Positions 35,954 through 43,669 of a stretch of DNA of 47,792 nt are shown piece after piece. The position numbers and the translations under genes were made by a program. How positions within the stretch are numbered: the stretch's first letter is position 1; each line of letters opens with the position of its first letter. The DNA comes from Mycobacterium sp. (GTDB lineage Bacteria; Actinomycetota; Actinomycetes; Mycobacteriales; Mycobacteriaceae): positions 1-47,792 of the forward strand of contig NZ_SCRH01000063.1 of assembly GCF_004298145.1 (NCBI RefSeq), read 5' to 3'. The notes beneath the pieces were generated by a model, which was not told the DNA's origin, made no database searches, and saw nothing but the letters and a program-made list of their open reading frames with translations.

Positions 35954-37141
35954 ATGGCCAGGACGACGACCAGAAAGAAGCCCCAGCGGCGCACGTGGGG
36001 CACGCTGCGTACCCTGCCGAGCGGAAATATCCGCGCCTCCTACACCGCCGACGACGGCTGCGTGTACTTCGCCACGAGAACGTTCGACTCCAAGATTGAC
36101 GCGGAGGGCTGGCTGGCACATGAGCGCAGGCTACTTGACCGGGGGGAGTGGACCTCGCCGCAGACTCGGGCCGCGCTGAAGAAATCGGCGGGAATGACTC
36201 TGCGCGAGTACGCGTGGCGGTGGATGGATGCCGAATACCGCCTTGAGAGTCAAATCCTCAACGACCGCCCGCTTCGGCCCAAGACGCACGCCCTGTACAC
36301 GCGGTTGTTGGATAGCCGGATACTTCCCGATCTGGGTGATGAGTTGCTTACCGCCATTACGCCCGAGCGGGTTAACAAGTGGTGGGGTTGGCTGGGCGGC
36401 GAATACAGCACCCCTACCAGCAACGCGCAGGCTTATCAGTTGCTCAAAGCCATCTATAGCACCGCCGTGGAGGAGAGGGCCGCGCGGGAAAACCCCTGCC
36501 AGCACAAAAAGGCCGGGAAGCCGCCGAGACCCCGCGACGTGCAGCCTTTGACGCCCGCTGAACTGGTCAAGGTGGCAGAGTCCGTGCCTGAGCACTACCG
36601 GGCTGCGGTAGCCGTGGCGGCATGGTGCGGCCTGCGGTTCGGGGAGTTAATCGAGTTGCGGCGCAAGGATGTTCACACGGCCGGCGAGAGAATGACGTTG
36701 AGCATCAGCAGGGCGGCGACCACCGTGACGACCAGGGGCAAAAGCACGCTAGAGGTGGGGCCGCCCAAGACGGACGCTGGCATTCGGGACGTGACAGTTC
36801 CCCCGCACGTCGCGGAGATTCTGCGGGCGCACATGAAGGCGCACACGGGCAAGGGTCCTGAATCGTTGGTGTTCACCACAACTAGGGGGTTGCGGCTGTC
36901 GCAAACCGCGTTCACCAAGTCGGTAAAGAACGGTTTCGCCAGCGTTGGCAAGCCGAAGATGCGGGTCCACGATTTGCGCCATGTCGGGGCGACATTGGCA
37001 GCCCACGCTGGGGCGACCACCAAGGAACTTATGAGCCGGATCGGGCACACCACCCCGGCAATGTCTATGCGCTACCAGATTGCGGCGCAGGAACGCGACA
37101 TCCTTATCGCCGACAAACTGTCGGAACTGGCGAAGGGATGA
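35954..37141 (+). CDS. int: Tyrosine recombinase integrase
   Basis: A 395-residue phage integrase that recombines attP with the tRNA-His attB. An N-terminal arm-binding domain (about 1-65, basic, TTRKKPQRRTWG) and a SAM-like core-binding domain (about 70-180) precede the catalytic domain. The catalytic residues are Arg228 (CGLRFGELIELRR), His339 and Arg342 (HDLRH), His365 (IGHTTP) and nucleophile Tyr374 (MRYQIAAQERD). TAAGTT lies 6 nt before the ATG, so it may be leaderless. It lies 149 bp from attL, the usual position. Confidence 0.96.
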   Translation: MARTTTRKKPQRRTWGTLRTLPSGNIRASYTADDGCVYFATRTFDSKIDAEGWLAHERRLLDRGEWTSPQTRAALKKSAGMTLREYAWRWMDAEYRLESQILNDRPLRPKTHALYTRLLDSRILPDLGDELLTAITPERVNKWWGWLGGEYSTPTSNAQAYQLLKAIYSTAVEERAARENPCQHKKAGKPPRPRDVQPLTPAELVKVAESVPEHYRAAVAVAAWCGLRFGELIELRRKDVHTAGERMTLSISRAATTVTTRGKSTLEVGPPKTDAGIRDVTVPPHVAEILRAHMKAHTGKGPESLVFTTTRGLRLSQTAFTKSVKNGFASVGKPKMRVHDLRHVGATLAAHAGATTKELMSRIGHTTPAMSMRYQIAAQERDILIADKLSELAKG

Positions 37142-37271
37142 ACGACGATACCGACGCGGCGGAAGTCGTGCACCAGGCCGTTCGGGCCTAGCGCCCGCAA
37201 TACGACAGATAGGCAGAAAGCCCCTTAAACGTGGGGTCGTGAGGTCGGAACGGCCGAAGAGCAGCGGGCAC

Positions 37272-37910
37272 TTAGGAAGCGACCGAGACCAACCTCCCTA
37301 GAGATTCTGCAAGCTGAATTTCGGGTTTGGTTGCTCGCAGCTGGTCGTCCGCCAAGCGAGCAAGTCGCTCCTTCAGCCGGTGCGTTTTCGCTTTCAGTTC
37401 CCGCGTTTCTGCTTGGAGCGCCCACTTCTCTGTTTCAAGCTGGGTCATCTTGTCGCGAAGGTTATGAGAGTCTGCCGCCAGCCCGAAGTTAACTTCTTTG
37501 TTGTAGTCGGATGCGTAGCTTGCAGCGTAAATCAAATCGTTGACGAACTCGTATTCGCTATCGTCGGACGGAATGATAAAGCGCCGAACGGCAATTTTTT
37601 TGCTTCCCCTGTGCTGCACCATCAATAGCGCACCTGGGAACTTAAGCTTGCCGCGTACGGGTTCCAACATCCCCACCAAGTAGTCGGCTTCATGCACCGC
37701 ATGAGCCTCTTTATCGGTGAGACGCACAAACAACGTGTAGGCCGTCTCTTCGTCCGGCTCGTCAAATACCCAGTACAAGATCGCGCCTCGGCCGAGCTTT
37801 AGCAGGTATGAGTGGCCGGCGATCGGGACGAGGGACTTCGGCTCACCCGACGGCCCAAGAAGATCGTCCACCCACGCGAAGGGATCGGCCCGTCGGCGTC
37901 GTAGAAGCAT
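37272..37910 (-). CDS. Unknown element protein with C-terminal coiled coil
   Basis: Not recognised. It has 212 residues; the first 120 are a mixed alpha/beta domain (GHSYLLKLGRGAILYWVFD, YTLFVRLTDKEAHAVHEAD), and residues 150-200 form a likely coiled coil (LRDKMTQLETEKWALQAE, then ELKAKTHRLKERLARL). The ATG at 37910 overlaps the upstream stop (TGATG), so the two genes are coupled. Together they form a leftward two-gene operon beside the integrase, a usual site for cargo genes in integrative elements. No toxin or nuclease motif is visible. Confidence 0.78.
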   Translation of the reverse strand: MLLRRRRADPFAWVDDLLGPSGEPKSLVPIAGHSYLLKLGRGAILYWVFDEPDEETAYTLFVRLTDKEAHAVHEADYLVGMLEPVRGKLKFPGALLMVQHRGSKKIAVRRFIIPSDDSEYEFVNDLIYAASYASDYNKEVNFGLAADSHNLRDKMTQLETEKWALQAETRELKAKTHRLKERLARLADDQLRATKPEIQLAESLGRLVSVAS

Positions 37911-38386
37911 CAACCGTTCGAACCTCCCTCCTCCTCATGCACAGATTCGGCGATTTCCTCAAGTGTGACACGCCCATCGGCCGACCACCATGCGCGATGT
38001 CTATCTAGACTTCGCTCCCGAATCGGCGCGGAAATGCTGCCGTGAGTAGGAATCCCTTTCGACGGACTACTGAACGCCCAGTATTGGTGTTCCGTCAGAT
38101 TCCGAACGATGAAGTACCTAGCGCGATCGTTCAACCGGGCGGGACGACGGAACGTCGCACGGATGGCGTCGGCAACCTCGTAACGGCCCTCTAGGACTGA
38201 CAGTGTGAGCTCGGGACGTTGGGGGTCGTCGAACCTCGGCTGTGGCCGGAACCCGCTGTTTTTACCGCACTGCGTTAAGCACGTCTCAGCTGGGAAATTG
38301 GCGCTCTTCTCGGGAGCCGGCTCCCACCACTTCGGCTTTTGTGCCCGTTGGCCGTCCATCGGAGCTTTTATACCAGGTAAGGACAC
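37910..38386 (-). CDS. Unknown element protein, first gene of coupled pair
   Basis: Not recognised. A 158-residue protein (149 if the ATG at 38359 is used) with two early Cys (AETCLTQCGKN), an aromatic central region (ARYFIVRNLTEHQYWAFSSP) and an acidic C-terminus. The GTG start at 38386 lies in a TGAGGTG context; upstream of ATG 38359 is a TATAAA box 7 nt away, so either start is possible. The stop overlaps the start of the coiled-coil gene. Confidence 0.7.
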   Translation of the reverse strand: MSLPGIKAPMDGQRAQKPKWWEPAPEKSANFPAETCLTQCGKNSGFRPQPRFDDPQRPELTLSVLEGRYEVADAIRATFRRPARLNDRARYFIVRNLTEHQYWAFSSPSKGIPTHGSISAPIRERSLDRHRAWWSADGRVTLEEIAESVHEEEGGSNG

Positions 38387-38685
38387 CTCACCCGTTAGAT
38401 CCCCTAGTGGGTCGAGGCGCGACTAGGTGATGAGCGGCACGAGCCGACGTGCGTGTCCTTCACGTCAAATTGCGGCAAGCCAGGGCGGAACATAGGAGAG
38501 CCAGAAGCCGCCTACGCGATCCGACAACGTGATCATCGCCTACCGCCCGCAGCGCGACGAATAGGGCAGGCATAAGCGTACCGAGTCGGTAGGGAATTCA
38601 GTGTGTATGTTTGGTACGGAATTCCTTTGCTGTTCAACGTATCTCGTTGTTGACGGGCCTCGATGAGGCGGCTACTGTCGGCCGG

Positions 38686-39180
38686 ATGACCGAGGCCAAG
38701 CAAACTGCCGACGAACCCACCTACGCGGACCTCTGGCGCGATGCCATCAACGAGACATACACAGACAGAGACGATCTCGGATATGTGCATGACTGCCTGC
38801 AAGACGGCGAGGACTACGAAGCGGCTGTCCTGCGCATCCTCACCAAGGCGGCGGACTGCCTGCGCGGCGGTGAGACCCACTCCTTTAGCGGCGAAGAGCT
38901 GGACGCTGTTAGACACCTCATGCCCGCCCACGAGGTACACCAGTCGGGCGCTCGGATCTGGGTGGGCCAAAACTTTACGGCGGAGGGAGCCGAGGCAAAG
39001 GCGCAGTTCGACCTACTAGCGGAGCAGCTGAGCAACATCGCGGCGATGCGTCGGCAACTGGATGATTCGGAGATGCCCGAGGACGTTCGGCAGATGATTC
39101 TGGGATTGCGGCAGACGCTCTGCGAAGCCGGATTGCCAGAGGAGATGATTGACGAGACCGCGGGCCTGGAATTGCCATGA
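38686..39180 (+). CDS. Unknown acidic helical element protein
   Basis: Not recognised. A 164-residue, strongly acidic and mostly helical protein (TYADLWRDAINETYTDRDD, DYEAAVLRILTKAADCL, QLSNIAAMRRQLDDSEMPED). The frame opens at 38611, but ATG 38686 is preceded at 7 nt by TACTGT (38673-38678), a TANNNT box that indicates a leaderless start. It is coupled to the next gene by an ATGA overlap. Confidence 0.78.
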   Translation: MTEAKQTADEPTYADLWRDAINETYTDRDDLGYVHDCLQDGEDYEAAVLRILTKAADCLRGGETHSFSGEELDAVRHLMPAHEVHQSGARIWVGQNFTAEGAEAKAQFDLLAEQLSNIAAMRRQLDDSEMPEDVRQMILGLRQTLCEAGLPEEMIDETAGLELP

Positions 39181-39485
39181 GCGGTGATGACCAACCCATG
39201 AGCGACGCCGGGATAGGCGACTGCAACCTGTTGTGCCAGGAGGCGCATAGCATCGGGCGACTGACCAAAACAGCGGCCCATCAACCCATCCAGATCGCGC
39301 TACCTGGACACGCCCACGAAGGATGGCCACGGGAGGGCGACATCGAGCGGACATCGGTGTATTGCCAGCAGTGCGCAGAGTGGTACGGCGCCGATACCCG
39401 ACTACTTAGAAGCAAGTTCGATGAACTAGTGCGCGATGAGTCGGAGCATAAAGCGGAGTACACTTTTGGGCATAGGGGGAAATAG
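39177..39485 (+). CDS. Unknown element protein with two Cys pairs
   Basis: Not recognised. A 102-residue protein with Cys16/Cys20 (DCNLLCQEAH) and Cys63/Cys66 (YCQQCAEWYG), a spacing that could bind zinc. The ATG overlaps the upstream stop by 4 bp. The gene ends just before a strong terminator. Confidence 0.75.
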   Translation: MSGDDQPMSDAGIGDCNLLCQEAHSIGRLTKTAAHQPIQIALPGHAHEGWPREGDIERTSVYCQQCAEWYGADTRLLRSKFDELVRDESEHKAEYTFGHRGK

Positions 39486-39498
39486 CCCAGAAACACGA

Positions 39499-39532
39499 AA
39501 AGAGCCGCCAGATTTAATTCTGGCGGCTCTTT
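39499..39532. terminator. Bidirectional intrinsic terminator
   Basis: AAAGAGCCGCCAGA (39499-39512) pairs with TCTGGCGGCTCTTT (39519-39532), a 14-bp stem with a 6-nt TTTAAT loop. T-runs follow on both strands. It separates the convergent genes ending at 39485 (+) and 39591 (-). Confidence 0.93.
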
Positions 39533-39590
39533 GTGTTTCTCCAGTATGGGGCTCTATCGTTAACACGGAGAAAACCGCTCTCCGTGGCGC

Positions 39591-39797
39591 TCAGAGCACC
39601 TTTTCAAACAGTGTAGTTTTATCGCCCTCCACGAAGGTGTGGGTGCGCTCGATACCGAATTTATCGAGACCACGAAGCACCCATTGTCTTGGGGAGAGCG
39701 TGCCCATGGGCAAGTCAATATCGGTGACCGTGAACGACTTGCCGAATAGTGGCTTGATCTTGTCGCCCTTGCTTGCGAGCGGGATTTCAATATTCAT
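39591..39797 (-). CDS. Small unknown element protein
   Basis: Not recognised. 68 residues (MNIEIPLASKGDKIKPLFG, ending TTLFEKVL). The longer frame to 40094 is not needed: TATACT at 39805-39810 lies 7 nt before ATG 39797 on the minus strand, a good leaderless promoter. Convergent with the preceding operon across the terminator. Confidence 0.72.
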   Translation of the reverse strand: MNIEIPLASKGDKIKPLFGKSFTVTDIDLPMGTLSPRQWVLRGLDKFGIERTHTFVEGDKTTLFEKVL

Positions 39798-39810
39798 GAT
39801 TACCAGTATA

Positions 39811-40287
39811 TGGCGTTTTGCGGGATGGACTGAAAGGAAAAAGTTGGGAGTGTGGGAGCCGCGCGTCATTCGTGGAGTTGTATGGGCTACGCGGCTCCCA
39901 CGTTTGCCCGCATGCGAGACCCCATTGTTTCCATGCGGGAAGAATGTGCCGGGGGCGCACCCAGAGGCGCCACCCGGCCCGACGCGCTCGGAATAGGAGA
40001 AATACTCGCGCCGGATTTCACCCGCGCAACCTGTGGGGGAAGGCGCGTCAGGGCGAAAGTTTAGGGGCCGGAGAATGAGCGAATCACCCGCCAAGGTTAG
40101 AGACTCATTCCCCGGCCAAGCTGCAGACGCCCAACTAACAGGCAGACAAGGACCTCAAAAAGCGTCTACGTACATGCCGCAATCGAAAGGCAATAACTAT
40201 TGCGGCTTGTTTACCAGTCGCGTGCATGCCTAGCACCACTGGTGTTACCAGCCCCTAGTTTCTACGGCATGGGGCTGGGAAGGGTTT
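39811..40287. other. Non-coding stretch with three hairpins
   Basis: No convincing gene. GTGGGAGCCGCG (39852-39863) and CGCGGCTCCCAC (39890-39901) form a perfect 12-bp stem with a 26-nt loop. GCCGCAAT (40176-40183) and ATTGCGGC (40199-40206) form an 8-bp stem followed by TTGTTT, possibly a rightward terminator. CCAGCCCC (40248-40255) and GGGGCTGG (40271-40278) form an 8-bp stem with a T-run after it on the plus strand, just beyond the stop of the 52-residue gene. Confidence 0.6.
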
Positions 40288-40446
40288 TTACTTGCGTGGA
40301 CGGCGCCCCGGTCGACTGATCGGTTCTCGATCCTCGGTGCCGACGATCACGAGGGATTCGTCGTCAGGTGGGGGTGCCTCGCCGTGGATCTCCCGGCCGG
40401 GAAGGATTACTCGAGCCCGGCGCGGGCGATCTCGGTAGAGAATCAC
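40288..40446 (-). CDS. 52-residue protein coupled to the capsid gene
   Basis: A short gene whose GTG (40446-40444) overlaps the TGA of the capsid gene by 4 bp (GTGA), and which ends in TAA at 40288. The product starts (M)ILYRDRPRRARVILPGREI and has an acidic centre (EAPPPDDES) and a basic tail (SRPGRRPRK). The overlap, the absence of rare codons and the immediate downstream hairpin argue that it is real. Function unknown; co-expression with the capsid suggests a virion role. Confidence 0.6.
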   Translation of the reverse strand: MILYRDRPRRARVILPGREIHGEAPPPDDESLVIVGTEDREPISRPGRRPRK

Positions 40447-41726
40447 GGGGCGGTGATGCTCGTGGGCAGGCCCTGCAGCAGGTAGACCGCCGAGGCACGG
40501 ACCACTGCGAGGTTTTCACGTAGTTCGGCGACCCAGGAGGCCAGGTTGCGGCTGAAATCGTCGCTGTCGTGGCTGGGCCCATTAATGACCAGACCCTCAC
40601 GAACAACGACGTAACCCATCTTGGTCGTGTCCACCATGAACAGGTCGCCCTTGACGACATCGGTGGACAGCTTCACCGGCACATCCCAGACCTGCAGTGC
40701 GGTGTCCTGGGTCGGGTCCGGTGAAACGAGCGAGCGGTTCAACCCGTCCTTTTCCAGGCAGATCGCGTGCCAGGTGGTCGGGTGGACCAGGGCGAAGGTG
40801 GGCGAGGCCAGGGCGGCGCCGGTACGCATGGCGTCGATAGCGCTCAAAATCGAGTCCAGGTGGCTCTCGGTCCCCGACAGGGTTCCAGCGGTGTGGGTGC
40901 CGATACCCGAGATGTGAGCAAGGCCGGTCATATTCACCGAACCATCGGAATTGGTCGACCCGTCGCCGTAGAGCAGCTGGTGATTCTCCGCGGAGATGAT
41001 GTTGCGCTGAAGCTGGGTGATCGAATAGCCAAGAGCCTGAGAGAAATCGGAGATCTGTTCCCGGCTCAGCTTGATTAACCCGGCGATCTTCGCGAAGTTG
41101 AACGTCTGCGACGTCAGCGTGATGTCCACTTGGGGCTTGGTCTGTCCCTCGCCGACAACGGCGGCCTGCGCGGCGGAAGTCGTGGTGTCTTTGAGGAATT
41201 CGTAGGACGAGGAATCCGCGGTGATGGCGGGCAGCAGATCAGCCACCCGGACATCCCAGACACGCTCGACTACTCCGGGATGAAGCTGCGCCGGCAGCAG
41301 TCCGGTCATCGACGACAGGGAGGTGGTGAGCGTCTTGGTTTCCGCGGAGAATGCCTTGACCCGAATGGGCTGGTTGGTCTCATACGAGCTGCCGATGGCT
41401 GATAGCGCCTTACCGTCAAATGTCAGGGGCGCGAGTTGACCACCCGTGTGGGTGATGTTCTTATCGGCCACCAGGCCGTCAAACAGTTGAGCGTTGGGCT
41501 TCTCCCCAATGCCTGCGGGATTAGTACCCATTTTCTTTAGGAATTCCTGTCCATGTTCGTAGGCAGCGTGTTCGTTTTCCCACGCTTTAAATTCCGCCTT
41601 CAGATCGGTGAAGGCTTTGTCTTTTTGCGCTTCGGTTAAGGTGGAGTTGTTCTCCACTTCTGTGCTGAAGTTGTCTAAGCGCTCGCACAGTTCACGGCCC
41701 TTAGCGTTGAGCCTGTTTACATTCAT
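40443..41726 (-). CDS. HK97-fold major capsid protein
   Basis: A 427-residue phage capsid protein. Residues 1-75 are a charged helical region like the delta (scaffolding) domain of HK97-type capsids (ERLDNFSTEVENN, AFTDLKAEFKAWENEHAA). The body has the family hallmarks: ETKTLTTSLSSMTGLLP, VVGEGQTKPQVDITLTSQTF (E-loop/P-domain region), IAGLIKLSREQISDFS, and PTTWHAICLEKDG. In HK97-type phages the delta domain is cleaved by a prohead protease; none is encoded in this element. The gene is leftward, with a 450-bp non-coding stretch in front of it. Confidence 0.92.
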   Translation of the reverse strand: MNVNRLNAKGRELCERLDNFSTEVENNSTLTEAQKDKAFTDLKAEFKAWENEHAAYEHGQEFLKKMGTNPAGIGEKPNAQLFDGLVADKNITHTGGQLAPLTFDGKALSAIGSSYETNQPIRVKAFSAETKTLTTSLSSMTGLLPAQLHPGVVERVWDVRVADLLPAITADSSSYEFLKDTTTSAAQAAVVGEGQTKPQVDITLTSQTFNFAKIAGLIKLSREQISDFSQALGYSITQLQRNIISAENHQLLYGDGSTNSDGSVNMTGLAHISGIGTHTAGTLSGTESHLDSILSAIDAMRTGAALASPTFALVHPTTWHAICLEKDGLNRSLVSPDPTQDTALQVWDVPVKLSTDVVKGDLFMVDTTKMGYVVVREGLVINGPSHDSDDFSRNLASWVAELRENLAVVRASAVYLLQGLPTSITAP

Positions 41727-42177
41727 GTGTTGCTTTCGATAGTCGTTGTGGGACGACCAGCGGACGCGTATTAATGCGGGTCACTAAGGAGCGGCAACGC
41801 GTCGGGTGGTGGGCTTGTCTGTGTGCGGGTTATCGTCGGCGGGCAACTTCTCAGTGACCGAGAAGTTGAGCGGCCTTGGATAAGCGGCGGGACGCAGCCG
41901 TGGGAAGTGCGCAGTGTGCTGCGCACTTCTAGGGGTTTAACCCAAGTCTGTTGTTATCGTTGGTCGAGAACCGGGGGCGCTGGCTTCGTCCCCGGCTCTC
42001 TCCACCCTATGACGGTGGTTGTGCCATGCGGTAGGAGCCGTCGCAGCCCTCGCCACCGCGCCAGGAGCCGGGGCCGTGACTTCTGTAGCGGCCCAATCTG
42101 TCGACGGCGACGAGACTCTGACATACCGGGTATTTCTGCCGAGGGCGCTTGGGGGTCTGGTAGCGACGCGACATTGG
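41727..42177. other. Non-coding stretch with paired hairpins upstream of the capsid gene
   Basis: No convincing gene. CAACTTCTC (41843-41851) and GAGAAGTTG (41859-41867) form a 9-bp stem with a 7-nt loop. GAAGTGCGCAG (41904-41914) and CTGCGCACTTC (41919-41929) form an 11-bp stem with a TGTG loop. A GGGTTTAACCC near-palindrome follows. Nothing downstream on either strand looks like a simple T-tract terminator. Confidence 0.6.
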
Positions 42178-42474
42178 TTAAGCTCTGTGTTCTGAAATAT
42201 GTTGCTGTGATCCAGTTTTCGGCACACCGGCGAGGTGGTCGAAACGTGCTTGCATCTCGGCGATTACGACATCGCGATCGGTGGTGTCGCGCCCATTCAG
42301 CCGGTCGACGTACTTGCCCTCGGTGAACACCCTTAGCAGGGAATCCAGGTGGGACATCTCGCTCTCACCAGCACGTTTACATCCCTCGCAGCACCAGCGC
42401 GTCGGGCGGCCACCGTTGGGAATCTTGGTAATTGGAGTGTTGCACTTCGGGCAGGCGTCTGGGTGGTACCGCAA
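42178..42474 (-). CDS. Small zinc-ribbon-like element protein
   Basis: A 98-residue protein with Cys8-x2-Cys11 (ACPKCNTPI) and Cys28/Cys29-x2-Cys32 (RWCCEGCKRAGE), a zinc-ribbon pattern, then a helical C-terminus. The start is TTG 42474, decided by AAGGAG about 6 nt upstream; no ATG fits. Likely DNA-binding or structural, role unknown. Confidence 0.78.
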   Translation of the reverse strand: MRYHPDACPKCNTPITKIPNGGRPTRWCCEGCKRAGESEMSHLDSLLRVFTEGKYVDRLNGRDTTDRDVVIAEMQARFDHLAGVPKTGSQQHISEHRA

Positions 42475-43193
42475 TGAATCTCCTTATGTGACACCTTGTT
42501 TGGCGTACGTTTCGTTCCGAAATAAGTTGGCGAAAGGTATTGCGCGCCAGTGCATCCCGAGTTATCATCGTTGTCTGAGCACAGAGTAGGTTAGGAAGGC
42601 CCGGGAAGCCGCCTCTGACCTGCGCAAATCCGGTTTAAAGCCGTTGGGGTACAACGGAATTCGTGGCACGCGCATGACATGACCCGAAGGGTCGTGAAAT
42701 ACGTTGCAGACCAAGGATTTACAGCCACCTCCACCCCAAGGATCAAGGGGCAACGGGATTGGTCACCAGGCACCATGCAACCGTGGGATCAGCAAACCGC
42801 GCTGAGAATCAGCTGTACCCCAACGGATCTCAGTTCTCTTTGCCTAGCTCATGCCGATGTGCTGAATGTGCTTGCCATCCAACAGATTAGTGGCAAATGT
42901 TCAACGCGCTGAACACGTAAGCACTCGCTGGCACGGGCGTGGTAACGATCAGGTGGCCTCAACACCGGAACGCTTTGTTCCAGTTCTCTGGCTGCCGATC
43001 AATCGAGCGCAAGCCCAGGTGTAGTACAAATGCCGACCGCTGGTCGTGGTTCTACAGCTCGCTTAGTCGGTCTCTCCTGCTGCATATGCGTGACGTGCGT
43101 CTGGGACTTGGCCAGCGGGAAATACACGGCGGCGTCGGTAACCTGCCCTAGCCTTCTAGGTGTAGTTGCGTTTACCTGAGCTAGGAGCACGTC
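42475..43193. other. 719-bp non-coding stretch with long inverted repeat
   Basis: No gene I can support. CCGTTGGGGTACA (42641-42653) recurs as its exact reverse complement at 42814-42826, 160 bp away. A GACCC/GGGTC hairpin lies near 42680-42695, and CCTAG/CTAGG near 43147-43160. Base composition is less GC-rich than the chromosome. Confidence 0.55.
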
Positions 43194-43379
43194 GTGTCGG
43201 AGTACTGGCTAGAAGAGGACACCTGCGAGATATGCGGTGGTCCGGTCGCGGTCCACATGAAACAGGATTACGCGCACGGCGGGATTCCCCTCCGATCCAT
43301 TGTTCAGCGGGTCCTCTGCCTTAATGGCTGCCTGGGCCAGGTCATCTCCCCCGAGCGCATGATGAATCGCGGCGCATAG
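43194..43379 (+). CDS. Small zinc-finger-like element protein
   Basis: A 61-residue protein with CEICGG (Cys11, Cys14) and LCLNGC (Cys42, Cys46) flanking a basic/His region, likely to bind one zinc. Start GTG 43194 has AGGAG about 7 nt upstream. It is the only rightward gene in this part of the element and converges on the 37-codon lipoprotein gene with 5 bp between stops. Confidence 0.75.
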   Translation: MSEYWLEEDTCEICGGPVAVHMKQDYAHGGIPLRSIVQRVLCLNGCLGQVISPERMMNRGA

Positions 43380-43384
43380 GCGAG

Positions 43385-43498
43385 CTACGAAACCACACAG
43401 TTCGTCATTGCGCCGGGGGTGCAGATGGGCGCGAAACACCCCGACGTGGTGAACGGGATGACGGTGAGGATCAGCGCGAGAGCGATTCGCTTGGTCAT
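43385..43498 (-). CDS. 37-residue lipoprotein
   Basis: A short gene with a clear lipoprotein signal: MTKRIALALILTVIPF, then TTSGC with the lipobox Cys at 21. The mature part is only 17 residues (CFAPICTPGAMTNCVVS) with three Cys including the lipidated one. TATAGT at 43507-43512 lies 8 nt before the ATG on the minus strand, a leaderless promoter. Small prophage lipoproteins elsewhere block superinfection, and that is a plausible role, though inferred. Confidence 0.68.
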   Translation of the reverse strand: MTKRIALALILTVIPFTTSGCFAPICTPGAMTNCVVS

Positions 43499-43669
43499 GG
43501 CCCGTTACTATACAGGTGTTCGATAGTTTCAATAGGCAAGCTAGGTTAATGTCAATTAGCCGGTTGGACGGCCCCATCTGCGTGGCTTTCCCGATACATT
43601 TGCACGGCATGATCTTGCCGCTTGGGCCTGACTACCCGCTACTAGACAGCCCGGTCGACGCCGTGCATC

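Noticed and set aside
39818..40078. 86-codon plus-strand frame
   Set aside because: Arg/His/Cys-rich shadow-like composition, no start signals, and a strong hairpin lies within it.
41937..42227. 96-codon minus-strand frame between the zinc-ribbon gene and the capsid gene
   Set aside because: It overlaps the end of the real zinc-ribbon gene, has no ribosome-binding site and a composition unlike the neighbours.
41823..42326. 167-codon plus-strand frame opposite the zinc-ribbon gene
   Set aside because: It contains the capsid-side hairpins, has no ribosome-binding site and reads as Arg/Ser-rich shadow.
42700..42780. tRNA-like segment (CTGTAAATC on the minus strand, like a Tyr anticodon loop)
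   Set aside because: No 5-bp anticodon stem, no T-loop consensus and no acceptor pairing could be drawn.
43209..43610. 133-codon minus-strand frame over the 61-residue zinc-finger gene
   Set aside because: It is antisense to a gene with a good ribosome-binding site and also covers the 37-codon lipoprotein gene in another frame.
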